From Ulota crispa (Eukaryota > Streptophyta > Bryopsida > Orthotrichales > Orthotrichaceae), in NCBI GenBank assembly GCA_963920765.1, contig OY987248.1, forward strand, positions 18,324,539-18,388,538: a stretch of DNA of 64,000 nt. Direction: 5' to 3'. Position 1 is the stretch's first letter; each line of letters opens with the position of its first letter. A program made the translations under genes and the position numbers. The notes under the pieces were generated by a model. It ran no database searches, was not told where the DNA came from, and saw nothing but the letters and a program-made list of their open reading frames with translations. Shown piece by piece: positions 23,021 to 35,452 of the stretch.

Positions 23021-23904
23021 CATGTACAGTTGGGTCCAATAATCTTACGAATTGCCATTGTGAGGCATCCCAATTTTTAAATGAAACGTGGAGTACAATT
23101 GGTATACTTTTGTCCAAATGTTTTTCGTTGCATTCTCACATAATCCCAATCAAGCATACCAAATATTAATTTCAGAAAAGCAAAACTTCATTTGTGGTGA
23201 AATTTTAAAGCAAAATTCCATGGTTTTACAAGGTGTTTTATTAAAAGCAATTGGTGATGAATTTTTGAGAGTTGATTTCTTGGGTACAAAGGAAACATCC
23301 ATATGCACATCTTCCATGCTAAAAAATACCCCCTTAACTAACAAAAATTTGATCAAGAAAAGATTCAATGAAACTTGTGATAGGCCCAAATCTTGAATTT
23401 TTATTATATTTTATGAAAATCAAATTTTGTTGTTTGACTCAAATGTTGTGACTAAGTTTGTATCTTTGAACATGATATCTTGTTTACTTGATGAAAAGCT
23501 AGTTAAAAATAAAGATATGTATTTTACAAGATTTGGGCCTATCACAAGTTTCATTGAATCTTTTCTTGATTAAATCTTTGTTAGTTAAGGGGGTATTTTT
23601 TAGTATGGAAGATGCGCATGTGGATGTTTCCTTTGTACCCATGAAATCAACTCTCAAAAACTCATCACCAATTGCTTTTAATAAAACACCTTGTAAAACC
23701 ATGGAATTTTGCTTTAAAATTTCACCACAAATGAAGTTTTGCTTTTCTGAAATTGATATTTGGTATGCTTGATTGGGATTACGTGAGAATGCAATGAAAA
23801 AAATTTGGACAAAAACATACCAATTGTACTCCACATTTCATTTAAAAATTGGGATGCCTCAAAATGGCAATTCGTAAGATTATTGGACCCGACTGTACAT
23901 TCTT
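23021..23904. repeat. Long inverted repeat with open frames in both arms
   Basis: The left arm (about 23021-23396) and right arm (about 23526-23904) are reverse complements with only a few percent difference, separated by about 130 bp of unrelated spacer. Each arm is open for about 100 codons on the strand that points to the spacer (left +, right -), starting MEYNWY and containing SEKQNFICGEILKQNSM. The two predicted peptides differ at about ten positions. Each arm is also open on its other strand. I do not recognise the peptide. A transcript through both arms would form a long hairpin. Confidence 0.85.
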
Positions 23905-24477
23905 AGGAGTTAAATTCTCCAATCATAACTTGTCCCTATTGAGAGGTTTCTCCTAGTAATTTAGAAGGACCGTTAGACCTAAGAAAACTTTCATTCTTTG
24001 TTTTATCTTATGTCCTAGTTTTTACAGTTTAAATGCTAGATTATCTTGAATTAGTCAAATATGGCATTTAAGCTTCTCTAACCATAACTCTAAAGAAAAG
24101 AGAAAAGAATGATTTTTAAGTAGATTAATTGTGCACTTGCACGCGCTTTGCGCTATCTCTCTTGATTTTTAATAACATTTCGCCTTCCCTTACAAAGCCT
24201 TTTCCTCTTCCATCTCCCTCAAATTTATAATGATTTTTCACCCTCCGTTTCCCAACCTTTTCATCTCCCTTCTTCTCTCTATACTTCAAAATTTTGGTGA
24301 CAAACAGATACCTGTTGCTTTTGTAAAAAAATATTATTGGTTCGGTTATAAGGCAACTAACAACTACTTCTCCAACACACACTGCACCAGTATAGCCTTT
24401 GCCATAGAAATTCATTGCTTTAGAAAACCAAAAACTTTGCAAAGTATTTGTTTGTTTGGAGAGGACAATGCCATTCA
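23905..24477. other. Intergenic sequence
   Basis: AT-rich sequence with no recognisable gene. A frame at 24125-24442 on the minus strand has no domain. Confidence 0.35.
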
Positions 24478-25714
24478 GGACGATGCTATTTCATGAGCGT
24501 AAAAATGGTGAGCCATGACTGGTGAGCTAAGATTTCTATGAGCTCAAAACAATTTTGAGTTCAAAATCAATGAAAAAACCAAAAAATCAATTAATTTTTT
24601 AAGAAATGAACATTCAAAATGCACAATTAACCCCTAAAGGCTCAAGCCTTTTTTTCTGTGAAAGTTACTCAAAATTGTTACTTTTGGGGGAATGAGTAGA
24701 ATGGTAGAAAAAATGTTTTTGTTGGAAATCCAATCGTAAGATCTTGCCCTAGATTACGGGAGGTACTTGTGGGAAAAAAATCAGCTCCCTCTAGATGTAG
24801 AGGAGTAAGATTTTGACATCTGAAGTGAAAAAAAAAGCTTTTTTACCCTTATTGCCCAAAAATTTCAAAAGCCTTTGACCACTCCTATATCAAAAAATTG
24901 CTCTGCGCAAAACTGAGGTTTTTTTTTTCCCATTTAGAAGACCAAGTTAGGTATGTGTTGGAGAATTTTCAAATGAATTGGAGGTGCAAATCATACTTTG
25001 TAAAATCTTGCAATGCCAGAAGGTCATGAAATTTGCATATACATTTGCATATACACTAGGCAAAATTGGAGGATTTATGTAAAGTTCAGAAATCTAAATT
25101 ACTTTGATCCAAATGGTGAGAACCAAGGACTTAATCTACTACAACATGGGAAAAAAAAGTCAAAAAAAAAAAAAAAACACAAATCACTCAAAAAAGTAAA
25201 GCACCAAATTTTACAAGGGAAAAAGAAATGGAGGTTTGGGAGTCCCATACTTACCCACAAACTAAAACTTCTCATAACTTTCATCTCATCAATCAAAATT
25301 GAATGATTCAAAGCTTCCCACATACATAAAAATCTAAAGGACCAATTTGAACTTTTTATTTAAAAAAACACAAACTTTTTTTTTGGCTGCTTATTTCTCC
25401 CCCATTTTTCAGTTATTCATGCATAACTTCTTCAATAAATGTTGGAATGAAGAAAAAGTTAGATGCCCACGTAGATCTTTGAATTCCTTCTTAACCATAA
25501 AAGTTTCTAGAAAATCACATAAAGTAATTTAGCTGTTGGTACATGCCTAAAACCCCACTTGGCCCCCAAGCCCCAAGGGACCACTTGGGCCTTTAGGGGT
25601 TAAAGGGCCCTATGTACATGGATATAACTAAAATTTAGTATTTTGACAAAAAAAATTAGACTTGCGACTCACGGTTTATGAATCCCTAGATTCCTTGCTC
25701 ACAATGTAGCATTC
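24478..25714. mobile_element. Family Z MITE (copy Z2), split by a TTAA-flanked element
   Basis: The outer parts (24478-24626 and 25604-25714) align with the uninterrupted copy at 33357-33605, with ends GATGCTATTTCATGAGCG and GCTCACAATGTAGCATTCC. The middle 24627-25603 is absent from the other copies and is a P-family insertion. Z2 is therefore older than the P insertion it carries. Confidence 0.8.
24631..25599. mobile_element. TTAA-flanked MITE (family P, copy A), inside Z2
   Basis: The element begins CCCCTAAAGGCTCAAGCC and ends GGGCCTTTAGGGG. TTAA lies at 24627-24630 and 25600-25603. The host element reads GCACAA-TTAA before and TTAA-AGGGCCC after; the unfilled copy Z3 reads GCACAA-TTAT-AGGGCCC at 33492-33507. 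This supports a 4-bp TTAA-type target duplication, as made by piggyBac transposases. The element is 969 bp, AT-rich and has no transposase frame. Confidence 0.85.
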
Positions 25715-25886
25715 CCTATGTCATTTAGGCATTTTGTAAAACAATTTGTGATGAAAAACATGCACACAACATGGCGGTTACAGCCTAGAGCATTGGCACC
25801 CTTCAATCCTTGATGCGTAAATTGTTTCCATTTGCTTTTGGAGAGCCCACAAAATTCTTGTCCCCCACCCTTGCTCTTCAAGTGTG

Positions 25887-25985
25887 TTCCACAAATAGTT
25901 ATTTAGCCACACAAATAGTTATTTAGCCACACAAATAGTTATTTAGCCACACAAATAGTTATTTAGCCACACAAATAGTTATTTG
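25887..25985. repeat. 20-bp tandem repeat, five copies
   Basis: ACAAATAGTTATTTAGCCAC is repeated head to tail about five times with almost no variation, the last copy ending in TTTGACC. It is not a CRISPR array: there are no unique spacers between the copies. Confidence 0.9.
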
Positions 25986-26647
25986 ACCAATCATCAAAGT
26001 GGAGAAGAAGATGCAAAGCTCCATAATAATGCCTTCCAATCTTGAACACTTGGCCAATTATTGTAGCCAAGCACAGTTAAGTCTTACTACTAATTGTGGC
26101 TTTATGCAAGCGTGTTAAAGATAAGGAAAAAGCAATAATCATGATGGAACATGAATGGGCTCACTAAACTTAAAATGAAAAACTTAATGATTTCAAGAAC
26201 CATTGCTTGACACTCTCAAACTGAGTGTCAAGAGAACGTTTTGAGAATATTTTGAGGGGCCACGAGCATTTTACATACAAGTATTGCGAGCAAGGGCCCT
26301 GCGCATGTGTGGGTGCGGATGCTCTTACCTACGACCATGCCTATGATCTCATCCAAAGCACACACAAAGCTCATAAGAAAGAGCTCAAAGAGTGAGAGCT
26401 TGTACTTTCATCTGAATTGGGAAAAGTCACGAGAAACATGAAAGGTTATGAACGCGACGGTAGTGATGGCGAAGAAGAGGCGCAACATGCATGCATGCAT
26501 GCACACCCACACTCCCACTCCCTTTCCTACAGCAACACTACTCAACCCAACACAGAAAAATAACCCCGGCCAGGAAGCTACAGAAACAAACAATCAAACA
26601 AACAAACATTGAGCACATTCGTTTAGCTGGGGCCCTGCATTGTCGAC
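25986..26647. other. Upstream region of the EF-hand gene
   Basis: AT-rich up to about 26270, then more balanced composition. A GCAT run (ATGCATGCATGCATGC) lies at 26487-26502 and CAAA repeats at 26587-26608, close before the proposed start. No clear TATA element was picked out. Confidence 0.35.
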
Positions 26648-29600
26648 ATGGCGCCTTTGGAAATGCCGCTCAAAGAAGCTGCGGTACTTGGCACTCCACT
26701 TTTCTATTATACAGGAAATTAACGGAGTACGGTGACGTTGAGGGGTGAGAGATCATGCCTTTTTTTATTAATGATTGTCTGTATGGGACTGGGTTTGGGC
26801 TTGGGGTTGGGGGGAGTGGGGGGGTGCAGATAGTGCTGGCGAAGATGGGGTATGCGCCATGGCTGAAAGCGCATGGCAAGTTGACTAAACCCGAGGTCAC
26901 CCGCAAACAAACGCTCGAGCTCCGCGAATGTTTCGAACTCATCGACGCCGATGGGCTGGGTACTACTCCAAGTCCACTACTCCTGTCTCCCTTGCCCCAT
27001 CTGGAGATTCAATCCAAGGAAACTAAGCGTCAATTTTAATAAAATTGCAGTTTTCATAGTCTGGCATGTTTACCCGGAGATGGCTGTATCCATAGTGAAA
27101 TATGTACACAAAGGTCAAATTCTAGTCCAAAAACTAGGACTAGTATAAAGTTTGTGTTTACTAGGCTATGCAATCTGAACCGCGCCAATATCATGACTTA
27201 CCGTCATTTTATTGAAATTGACGTTGGAAGAATCAAGGATGATTGATCATTGGACAGCTTTCTTTAGTACACAGTTCTCATGATTTCAAATGTTTAGAGA
27301 GAAAATCTATAAACAGGAATCACTTCAAATGCTCCTTATTTGTGACTTCTTAAAACTTACAACAAAAGGCAAATGAACTTAATTAAATTTATTGACATTC
27401 ATGTGCCAAATGTTGTGACATACATCTTCACACAAGGTACGACTTTTGCAACTTTTGCAAACTAGGACTTGCTTAGATTTTTTGGGTTGAGGCCATGCGA
27501 CTTGAACTGTGCCAAAATAACATTTGACATGTAATCAATTTAACAAAAACTGATTGACATTTACAGCACTTGAGAGTAAGTAGAAGTAATATGCTCTGTC
27601 AAGAAGAGCTCGTCATTCTCAACCATATTGACGGAATCCAAATTATGTTCTTTTCTCTTCAAACACGCAAATATGGTGCTCGCTCTCATAAAACTACAAC
27701 TGAAGTTTCACCATATTAAATTAACAGAAAAAACTCCCAGAGTCCCAACTAGGAAATCCAGCTTCACCACAACTTGATGTCAAATTCTACTCCCATCACT
27801 GTTTGCGTTTAATTTTGCTTAAGAACTCACATGTTTTCTCAATCATATCAACATGAACAATGCCACTCCTAGAGTTAACATACTGATTTGCAGAGTTCTT
27901 AGGATCTGGCAAGGTCTTTATTTTTCCTTTGATAGATTTTTAGTACTTTTGAAGAACTCAAAGGACGTTCATGCATGTGCTCAATCGTGGTGAGTGGCAG
28001 GGGTAATATCGACTTCTGATGTGCCATTGGCCTTCACGGTGCTGGGAATGGATCTGAAAAGGACTGAGATTGACGATGCAATCCAAAAAACCAACGCCAA
28101 CAAGCGCACGGTATTGCTCTTTTTCATTGAGTGTTTTTTTCATCTTAGCTTTTCTTTGTTGCTCAAGATTTTTGCTGTAAGATGAAGTTTTGGAGCTTCG
28201 TGAATCAAGCTAAATGGTAGTGAAGTGAAGGAATACTGAGAGGTTTATGGAACTGCCTTGCTTTGTGCAGATGGAGTTCCCGCAATTTGTGAGACTGATG
28301 CTGTCGAGGGTCGACAAGCTGCCTGTCGATGAATACTCGTCCTCTGAGAGCGGTATGCTCACCAACTCCTCCTTTAAACCTCATAGCAAATCTTCTGCAG
28401 TAGCTCATCTCTGATTTTGCATTTTGTCAGTTTCTGGTCTTTTTACCTTGTAAGGGCAAATTTCCATGCTACATTCACTGTGATCAGCGTTGCCGACTTT
28501 GGAAAACTCTAACTCTTTAAAGTGTTGTGCTTCTTGTGAGAAACTTGGCAGAACACCACTTCCAATTTTTGAGTTTGTTGCTATTCATATAAATTAAGAC
28601 TATGCATACAATTAAGGACCATGCAAATTTTGGGAGATCTCCCAATGTTTGAACAAAATATTGAAATGTCTCTCAATATTTTGCATATGTTTATATTCAA
28701 AAAAAGATTGGAAAAAAATTTATGGACTTTCCAAAATCTGTAATAGTTAAACATGGAATCAATGATTTTCCATTAGGATGGTCATCTTGCAAATCTAAAT
28801 TAACATATGATATTGAAATTGTCCAAAGTTGGGTAATGCAAAATTGCAGGAAAGGGTCCAAGTACTGAGTACACGCTTCCATTTGCGTTATTGGCCCAAG
28901 CTTACCGGAGAAAGAAGGTCAAATCTCTCTTGCCAGCCCTCTTTGTTGAATGACTTTGAAGTGGCATGCATTATCTTTCAACTAAGAAAATCCCCACCCA
29001 AAGAGTTTTTCTAGGAAATTCAGGAAATGCTAAGGCTTGTGCTAGACTCTGCACTATATGACATCACAATTGGCATAGTATTCAACTACTTATGGACCAA
29101 AGTAACAATCCATATATTATTTGGTTTGCAAAGCATCAAGAAATGTATTCAATTAGTCAAATTGGAAGATATAAGCAAAACATGGAGAGATTTCCAAAAC
29201 TTCAAATACAAAGAAGATTCACAATTCAATGAATATTCTATTATTAGTTAAATATGACATGGATGCAATTTGGTAGGATTTTATGTAATATACTTTTCTA
29301 AAACTCTTCTAAAATGTTCCACAATAAATGTGTTATTTTGAAGAACAATGTTGAAAATATTGGTATTTTAGTAAAACCATATTTAATTACTTATGCACTA
29401 CCCCAACTCCAAAAGTCATAATTCAAAAACTACTTTGGCTTGAAAGATATATCCAAATCAAACAATACATGTAAGACATGGGAAAGGGGCAGTTTCCACA
29501 TATTCACGGATATCAAAAGTCTATAAGTACTTTAAATATGCTAGAGTAGGAGTTTTTATGATGTTATATTTTGTTTATGTTGAGGAAATGTGTGTGGTGG

Positions 29601-32600
29601 TTGGTCTGATTCCTAGGGCAAGGAGAGCATTTGACGTGTGACATGCTACGCAGCTAATTGAGGCGGTCATGGGAGGTGACAAACAGCTACAAGATCGGAT
29701 GAAATTCCGATCCTACAGGTCCTTAATTGATCAAGTTGCCCTCAGAAATTTCACATCTGGCAAGTCCAAGGTTAGTAAGTTGGTTAATTCTCCACATCTT
29801 TCAATTCTTTTTTTTAATGTTCTAGTCTTTTGTCAAAATTCTCTTGCCAATATTCTCTCATTTTTGTGAAAGAACTACAGTTGGAACCCAATTTTGAGCC
29901 AATTTTTAGTGATACCTATCACTAGACTGGATTCTTTTGGTGTCTTGTTCCCAAGTTTTTGTATGGTTTTAATGTTCTAAGGCGGTTTTACACCAAGAGT
30001 CAAGGTCATTTGACATTCAAGGTTGTTTGAACTAAAATCTCAGCTCAAATGGTCTCAATAACAATCCCAAAGCACTCATTATATTGAGAGTACAATGGGG
30101 GTTCATTTCTTCCATGTCTAAAGGCATTAACCCCTGAGCGCCTAGCCCAAATTTGTGGAGTGTTAGACCTCATTGCAAACAATTTGGCATCACTATTTCA
30201 AAAACAACATCCAAAAGAGTTAGTCATTGATATTGCACAAAATTTAGGGTCCGCATATGTATGAAAAATTTGGTAAGTTTTTGTTGCATGGATGAAAAGA
30301 TTATAATGGTCAAAGATGAAAAACCGTCAAATATGGAGAGGCCTCATTTTGGCTCGTGGGGGGCTCACGGGTTGAGGGCATAACACTTAGCCTATAATCA
30401 AAGTAGCTTGTTTTTTTCTTTCTTTAATCTCATTTGGTCAACATGGAGGAATACAAGTAAAAGGTGTTAGTGGCTCTTGTATTGTTGTATGGCCATACAA
30501 TATGTTTTAAACACCATATTCATTAAATTGGGGAGATTGGGCACTTGTCAAAATAATCATGTTGATCTTGACCTAAATGAGCAATTTCCAATAAAATTAG
30601 AGTTTCCATCTAAATTGACATTAAACCTTCTAATTTTAAGTCAATTTGAAAGGTTATATTGCAGTTTAGCTCAAATTAAGCTAAATGACAATAAAAACTT
30701 TTGTCAAATTTCCTTTAAATTACCTCTCAATTCAATGAAATCTCCCATTTTAATGAATAGGTTGTTTTTGGTTGTAGTTTACAACAATAAGATTCAATTT
30801 ACAAAAGTGGCAATGATTTGAACCATTTTGAGCTCCAAACCAACCTTAATTTGTAATGTGTAGTTACCCTAAAATGTGTATCATTTGGATATAATATTAA
30901 TAAGTTTTGAATTGGAAAAACTTGAAGTATGCTATATCTCTCGGTGACCAACATAGACTCCGTTTACGCCGTACATAATTATATCTTCAAGTTTCTCAAA
31001 TAAATGTCATTGAATGTGATAAAAAAGTAGAAGTAATCTCAATTTGTTCAATTCACTTGATTTTATGGTAGTTTATATTGAAAATGGGTGACTTTCCAAC
31101 CCATGAGAAAGGGACTCTATTTAATGGATTTCCAACCATATTACAAATGTTTTCTACCCCTTTAGTCCACTTGAGCTTGTGTGTGGTTCTAATCTTTGGA
31201 TGGAATCTCTTGTGTATAGGAACCCAAGAAAAATTCATCCATGACTCTAGAACCAATAGAGGTATGCTAAGCCATGCTCCTATAATGTTGATAATATGTG
31301 TTTGAGCTATTTCATTTCTACATACAATGTATTAACTATATATGGACTATTCATGTAATAATAGACTTTCAGTATCCCTAAACATTTGGAGATCTCTCAT
31401 ATTTTACATATACTTAAATGTATTTGTATGTGATTTTTGGTATTTCTTGACGTTTGCATGTTATTTTTTTGATTCGGATGTGTCTCCACTATTTTGTTAG
31501 TATTTTTCAATGTTTTACTAACCATTCTGGTTTCATGATCATTACTCATGGATTTTAAATAGTCCATAAGTACTCAAAATTGGCATGACTCATGGATAAA
31601 TTCATGATTTTTCTCTACAAACAAGAGAAAATATTGCAAATGTTATATTGTGAATGAAATTGTCACATTCAACTAAATATGGTTTGTTTAAAGTCCATAT
31701 GTCAACAAACTGCTTTGGTTTGCAAAATAATGAGAGGTACTTACAAAACTCAAGAGAAATGTCCAAATTAGAAGACACACTAAGCTTTGGAACAAGTATA
31801 TACAAAACATTGAGAAATTTCCAATATTTTAGGGAGAAAATCCTTGTTTACATGAATGGTTGAGAAGTAGTTAAATGTGTCACAAATGGAGAAAGAGATT
31901 TTGTGCAAATGCCATTCTCAACAACACCTTTTGACACTGCAGAGGGTAAAAAGAAGGGCAAAAGCTGCAGCGTTGAAAAAGCACTCTAAGCAGCAGCAAT
32001 CACTTGGTTGCTCCCTCCAAACCCAATTTCTTTGTGTTTGTCCCCTTTACTTAATTATTGCTCTATACATACAATTTGTTGCAACGCTAGTTTTCAATTT
32101 GCGCAAACTCTTCGTCAAATGTGTTTGGGCCGGTTAAGGTCATAAGGCATGCCATTTAGGGTTGCAGTTGGACAAACACTTCACCCTTTCTTATTGCGTT
32201 GGACAAATTAGAATTTTGAGCACAAAAATATTTCATATATGAACATGATTGAATATCTTAGAATTTCCTCCAATATTCTCAAATAACTTACATTTGGGGG
32301 CATGACAAATGAGATGGGTGTGTTGGACTACTGTCCAATATGACAAGCATGGCTTTTGAGGGCAAACTTACACAAGAATTGAGAAACTTACTAGTGATAA
32401 ACAAATGTAGAATGTAAAATCGTTTGTCCAGTGAGTTTTGCAAATCCGTGGGTTTGCATGGAAATCTATCCTAAATTGATTGTTTGTCATCCTTAACCCT
32501 TGAGCGCCCAGGCCATATTCACTCAAATCCATATCCTTATGTATTTAGTCCAATAAAAATATTACCTAAGTAGAGCCAAGTAGCTTGAATTTTTTTTGAG

Positions 32601-35178
32601 TGGTAGTAGATGCATGCCTAAAGATACATGAAAAAGTACAAGTCCTTTGACTTTACCATTAAGAAGAGGATATGAGTCAAACATAGACATTTTTCAAAAC
32701 TGAGTGCCCCATTTTGAAGTCCTAGGACGCTCAGGGGTTTACTAATTGTGAATTATACATGTAATTATGAACTATGCAAAAATAGTAGGAATTTTCTTGA
32801 TGTTTAGACAAAGTAAGACAAAACTCGACAACTTTCAATGTTTAGACTTTAAACAAAATATCTGAAGATTTCTTGATAGTTCAAATTTATCTCTAATTTT
32901 TTTTTGGATATTTAGCTATGGACTTCAAATAGTCCACAATTAGTTACATATGTCACAAACCAATTGATAACTTTTGCAAGTAAATTAAACGATGTTTTCC
33001 GATATTATCACAAAGGTAGCTCTGTTGTCCTACCTCATAGCAAACGTGGACCCTGACATGAGGGATCTCCTACTTGGCCAAACACGGAATGACGTTATAA
33101 AGGTTGTTTTGGACGAAGACGTCAAGTTCATACCTCCCACAAACAAGAGCGTTGAGACGGATCGACCCTTGTCAAGGCTTAGAGGTGCAAAATTCTTCCA
33201 CATCTGGCTAACTTACTCTAAGAACAAAGATATGTAAATAAATCCACTTGTTCTCAAAATTCCGTTGTAATGAATATGTTAGAGTCAGGCACACACAACA
33301 AAACATAAAAAATGTGAAGTGAGCCCCTCTCTAGCTAATATTGGTAGAGTCAAGGATGACGTCATTTGGTGAGCGTAAAATAGTGAGCCATAAGTGGAGA
33401 TTCCACATTCTGTAAGTAAAAATAGATTCTCAACTTAAAACCAATGGAATATCTAAAAATAACAAGTTTTCAAGAGAAGGTAGTTTAAAATGCACAATTA
33501 TAGGGCCCTATGTACACAGTTATAGGTGGAATTTATTATTTTGACTAAAAACCCTAGCTCATGGTTCACGGCTCACAAATCCCTGCTCCTAAAATAGCGT
33601 TCCAGTCAATTGCCTTCACAAGAAACTAATACGCATGAGGAATTCAAGGATTTTGATGCAATAAGTTTATTATTTAAAGTATGTAAACTTACACGCATTC
33701 TTTAAAAGATGAAAATTTATTGGTTTGCAGCATGCTTGGTTGTCACATTGAAAAAATTGCATGTACATCTTTTCGTCTGCCCCATGCATATACCCAATTG
33801 AGCTTTTGTTCAAACCCAATGTAGTAAACTCATAGTTAAGTTTAGAAAGTGGTCAAAGAAACTTACCTTATACATGTTGGATTGTTGGTTACACACATGG
33901 TTGTCAACATGAAGTCAAGACACAACTTTGAAGTCATGTAGCACATTTAAAACAAAAAACAGTTATTTGATTCTTCCTTTTTAGGTCAAAAAACACAAAA
34001 ACACATCTTTAGACAAACATGCCCGCTTGCTTATCCGTTGACCAAATTTTGCCCAAAATAACAACCATGGTGTGCCGTTTGGATTTTAATTTCCAATTGA
34101 AGAGTCAACGTTTAGAACCTAAACTTGATGCCCGGTCAAATATGACAATCAACTTAACGTCAAACTTCAACCACAACCTCTAGTTGAGTGGACTTGTTTT
34201 TGAACAATAACCTCTTGGTAGTGACAATATTGATATTTTGTGTGAATTGACTTCCGTTTCTAACCAAGAGTACTTCGAGAACAAGAATTGTAAAGTAATT
34301 TAGACTTGACATTGTGTATTTGTGTTCTACAGATCAGGAACTGAGCCTGGCTTATCTAAAAGAGAAGCTTGCAACGTTTCGAACAAAAGTAAGGTCACCA
34401 ACACCATCTCAGAACGCATAATTACACCAAGAATCCAGACTTTGTCTTGTTCCAGCTAGAACTTCATCCTCAAAATCATTATATCAATCACTATCAATAC
34501 ATTTTGTATTAAACTTTTAGATAAGAGTCTTGCAAATAAAATAATGCCAAAACTTAACTCAAAACATACGCGGTGTTTCTCTAATTCTAAAACAATCTAA
34601 ATTCTAAGAAATAAGAATCTGATTTTATATTTTTTTGAGATGTATGTAAACCATTGCAAGATCTCTCCATGTTTTGCTTACACAATAAGAGGTCTTTGCA
34701 TGCTTTGCACAATCCAAAAAGTCCAAAGTTATATGAGTACTCCAAATTCACATAAATAGTTTGACTTTCAATAAATGTGGCATCTATGAACTATCCATGT
34801 CATTAGAGATTTTTTTATGTCCTTGAACATATAGAAATTTCCTCTCCTTGATGTTTTTTGGGTGTACCTTTTCATGCTTTGCATGCATCTTTCAATGTTT
34901 TACAAATCAACATAGTAAAGTATGTTTCTTTATTGTTTTGGATGAATTTTGGATAGTCCATGAAAATAAAATACGCTTGTAAAAGTACACTAATTTGGTG
35001 GAGTCCTAATTCCTTGCGTGAACACCCACAGTTGCAACACAAGCCCACTCTGAAGAGGCAGGTCATCAAAGTTCAAGCTTTGAAGACTCTCCGTGATTTC
35101 TACAAGAAGGGGTCCATGCAAGTGAAGGGGAGCCCATTCCTTTATCCAGCTTCTTGTCGTCCTACTTTGGCCCCTTAA
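26648..35178 (+). CDS. EF-hand calcium-binding protein, possibly flagella-associated
   Basis: Nine exons are proposed: 26648-26683, 26830-26959, 28001-28110, 28271-28352, 28850-28917, 29654-29770, 33016-33184, 34333-34388 and 35032-35178. All have GT-AG borders and the phases agree throughout, giving 304 aa. One canonical EF-hand loop is formed across an intron: DADGLGVISTSD at residues 51-62, in the context LRECFELIDADG. A second, degenerate hand follows (IDDAIQKTNANKRTMEFPQFVRLML). The rest, including LPFALLAQAYRRKK and a basic, helical C-terminus, has no domain I can name. The protein resembles small EF-hand proteins of cilia, and plants with swimming sperm keep such genes, but that role is inference. 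The weak points are exon 1 (an alternative start is the ATG at 26755 without the first intron) and the exon 7 acceptor (CACAAAG). Confidence 0.75.
30131..30371. mobile_element. Possible P-family MITE (copy I) in an intron of the EF-hand gene
   Basis: The left end TTAACCCCTGAGCGCCTAGC and right end GGGCTCACGGGTTGA form imperfect inverted repeats about 240 bp apart. The right flank reads TTGA rather than TTAA. It is related to copy H, with which it shares the GAGCGCC variant terminus. Confidence 0.45.
30500..30545. mobile_element. Family X terminus, partner not found
   Basis: ACACCATATTCATTAAATTG followed by GGGAGATTGGGCAC matches the family X left end. No matching right end was found within 1 kb, so this is likely a truncated copy. 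Confidence 0.4.
32497..32737. mobile_element. P-family MITE (copy H) in an intron of the EF-hand gene
   Basis: The left end, after TTAA, reads CCCTTGAGCGCCCAGG; the right end reads CCTAGGACGCTCAGGGG followed by TTTA. It is about 240 bp long with the same GAGCG variant as copy I, so the two form a short subfamily. Confidence 0.6.
33357..33605. mobile_element. Family Z MITE (copy Z3)
   Basis: An uninterrupted copy with ends GACGTCATTTGGTGAGCG and GCTCCTAAAATAGCGTTCC. It serves as the unfilled reference for the P insertion in Z2. It lies in an intron of the EF-hand gene. Confidence 0.7.
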
Positions 35179-35195
35179 TTTTTTAAGCAATGCCA
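35179..35195 (+). other. Short gap between the EF-hand stop codon and Z4
   Basis: A family Z element starts within about 20 bp of the stop codon, so the 3' untranslated region of the EF-hand transcript probably runs through the transposon. Confidence 0.4.
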
Positions 35196-35452
35196 TATTG
35201 GACAAAGGTATTTTTGTGAGCATGAAATGGTGAGACGTGAATGGATAGTCAAGATTTTGTGAGCGGGAATTGATATTGAATTCAAAATCATTGGAAAAAC
35301 TTTTAAAAAGGTAAAGTTTTTTAAGAGATGAAAGTTTGAAATACACAATTATAGAGCCCTACGTACATAGTTATAGGTGAAATTTAATATATGGACAAAA
35401 AATTTAGGCTCACAGCTTACAGATCCTTGCTCATAGTAAAGTATTCCTCATG
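35196..35452. mobile_element. Family Z MITE (copy Z4)
   Basis: It aligns with Z3 over its whole length, with inner sequences GTGAGACGTGAATGG and CTCACAGCTTACAGATCC and the terminal GTATTCC. It lies directly downstream of the EF-hand coding region. Confidence 0.65.

Noticed and set aside
25887-25985. Regular short repeat resembling a CRISPR array
   Set aside because: The 20-bp units are contiguous with no unique spacers, and the context is a eukaryotic nuclear genome.
26755-27039. Start of the EF-hand gene at the ATG at 26755
   Set aside because: It would add a Gly-rich stretch that looks like an intron 3' part, and a spliced first exon at 26648 gives a more natural N-terminus in phase. Kept as the alternative.
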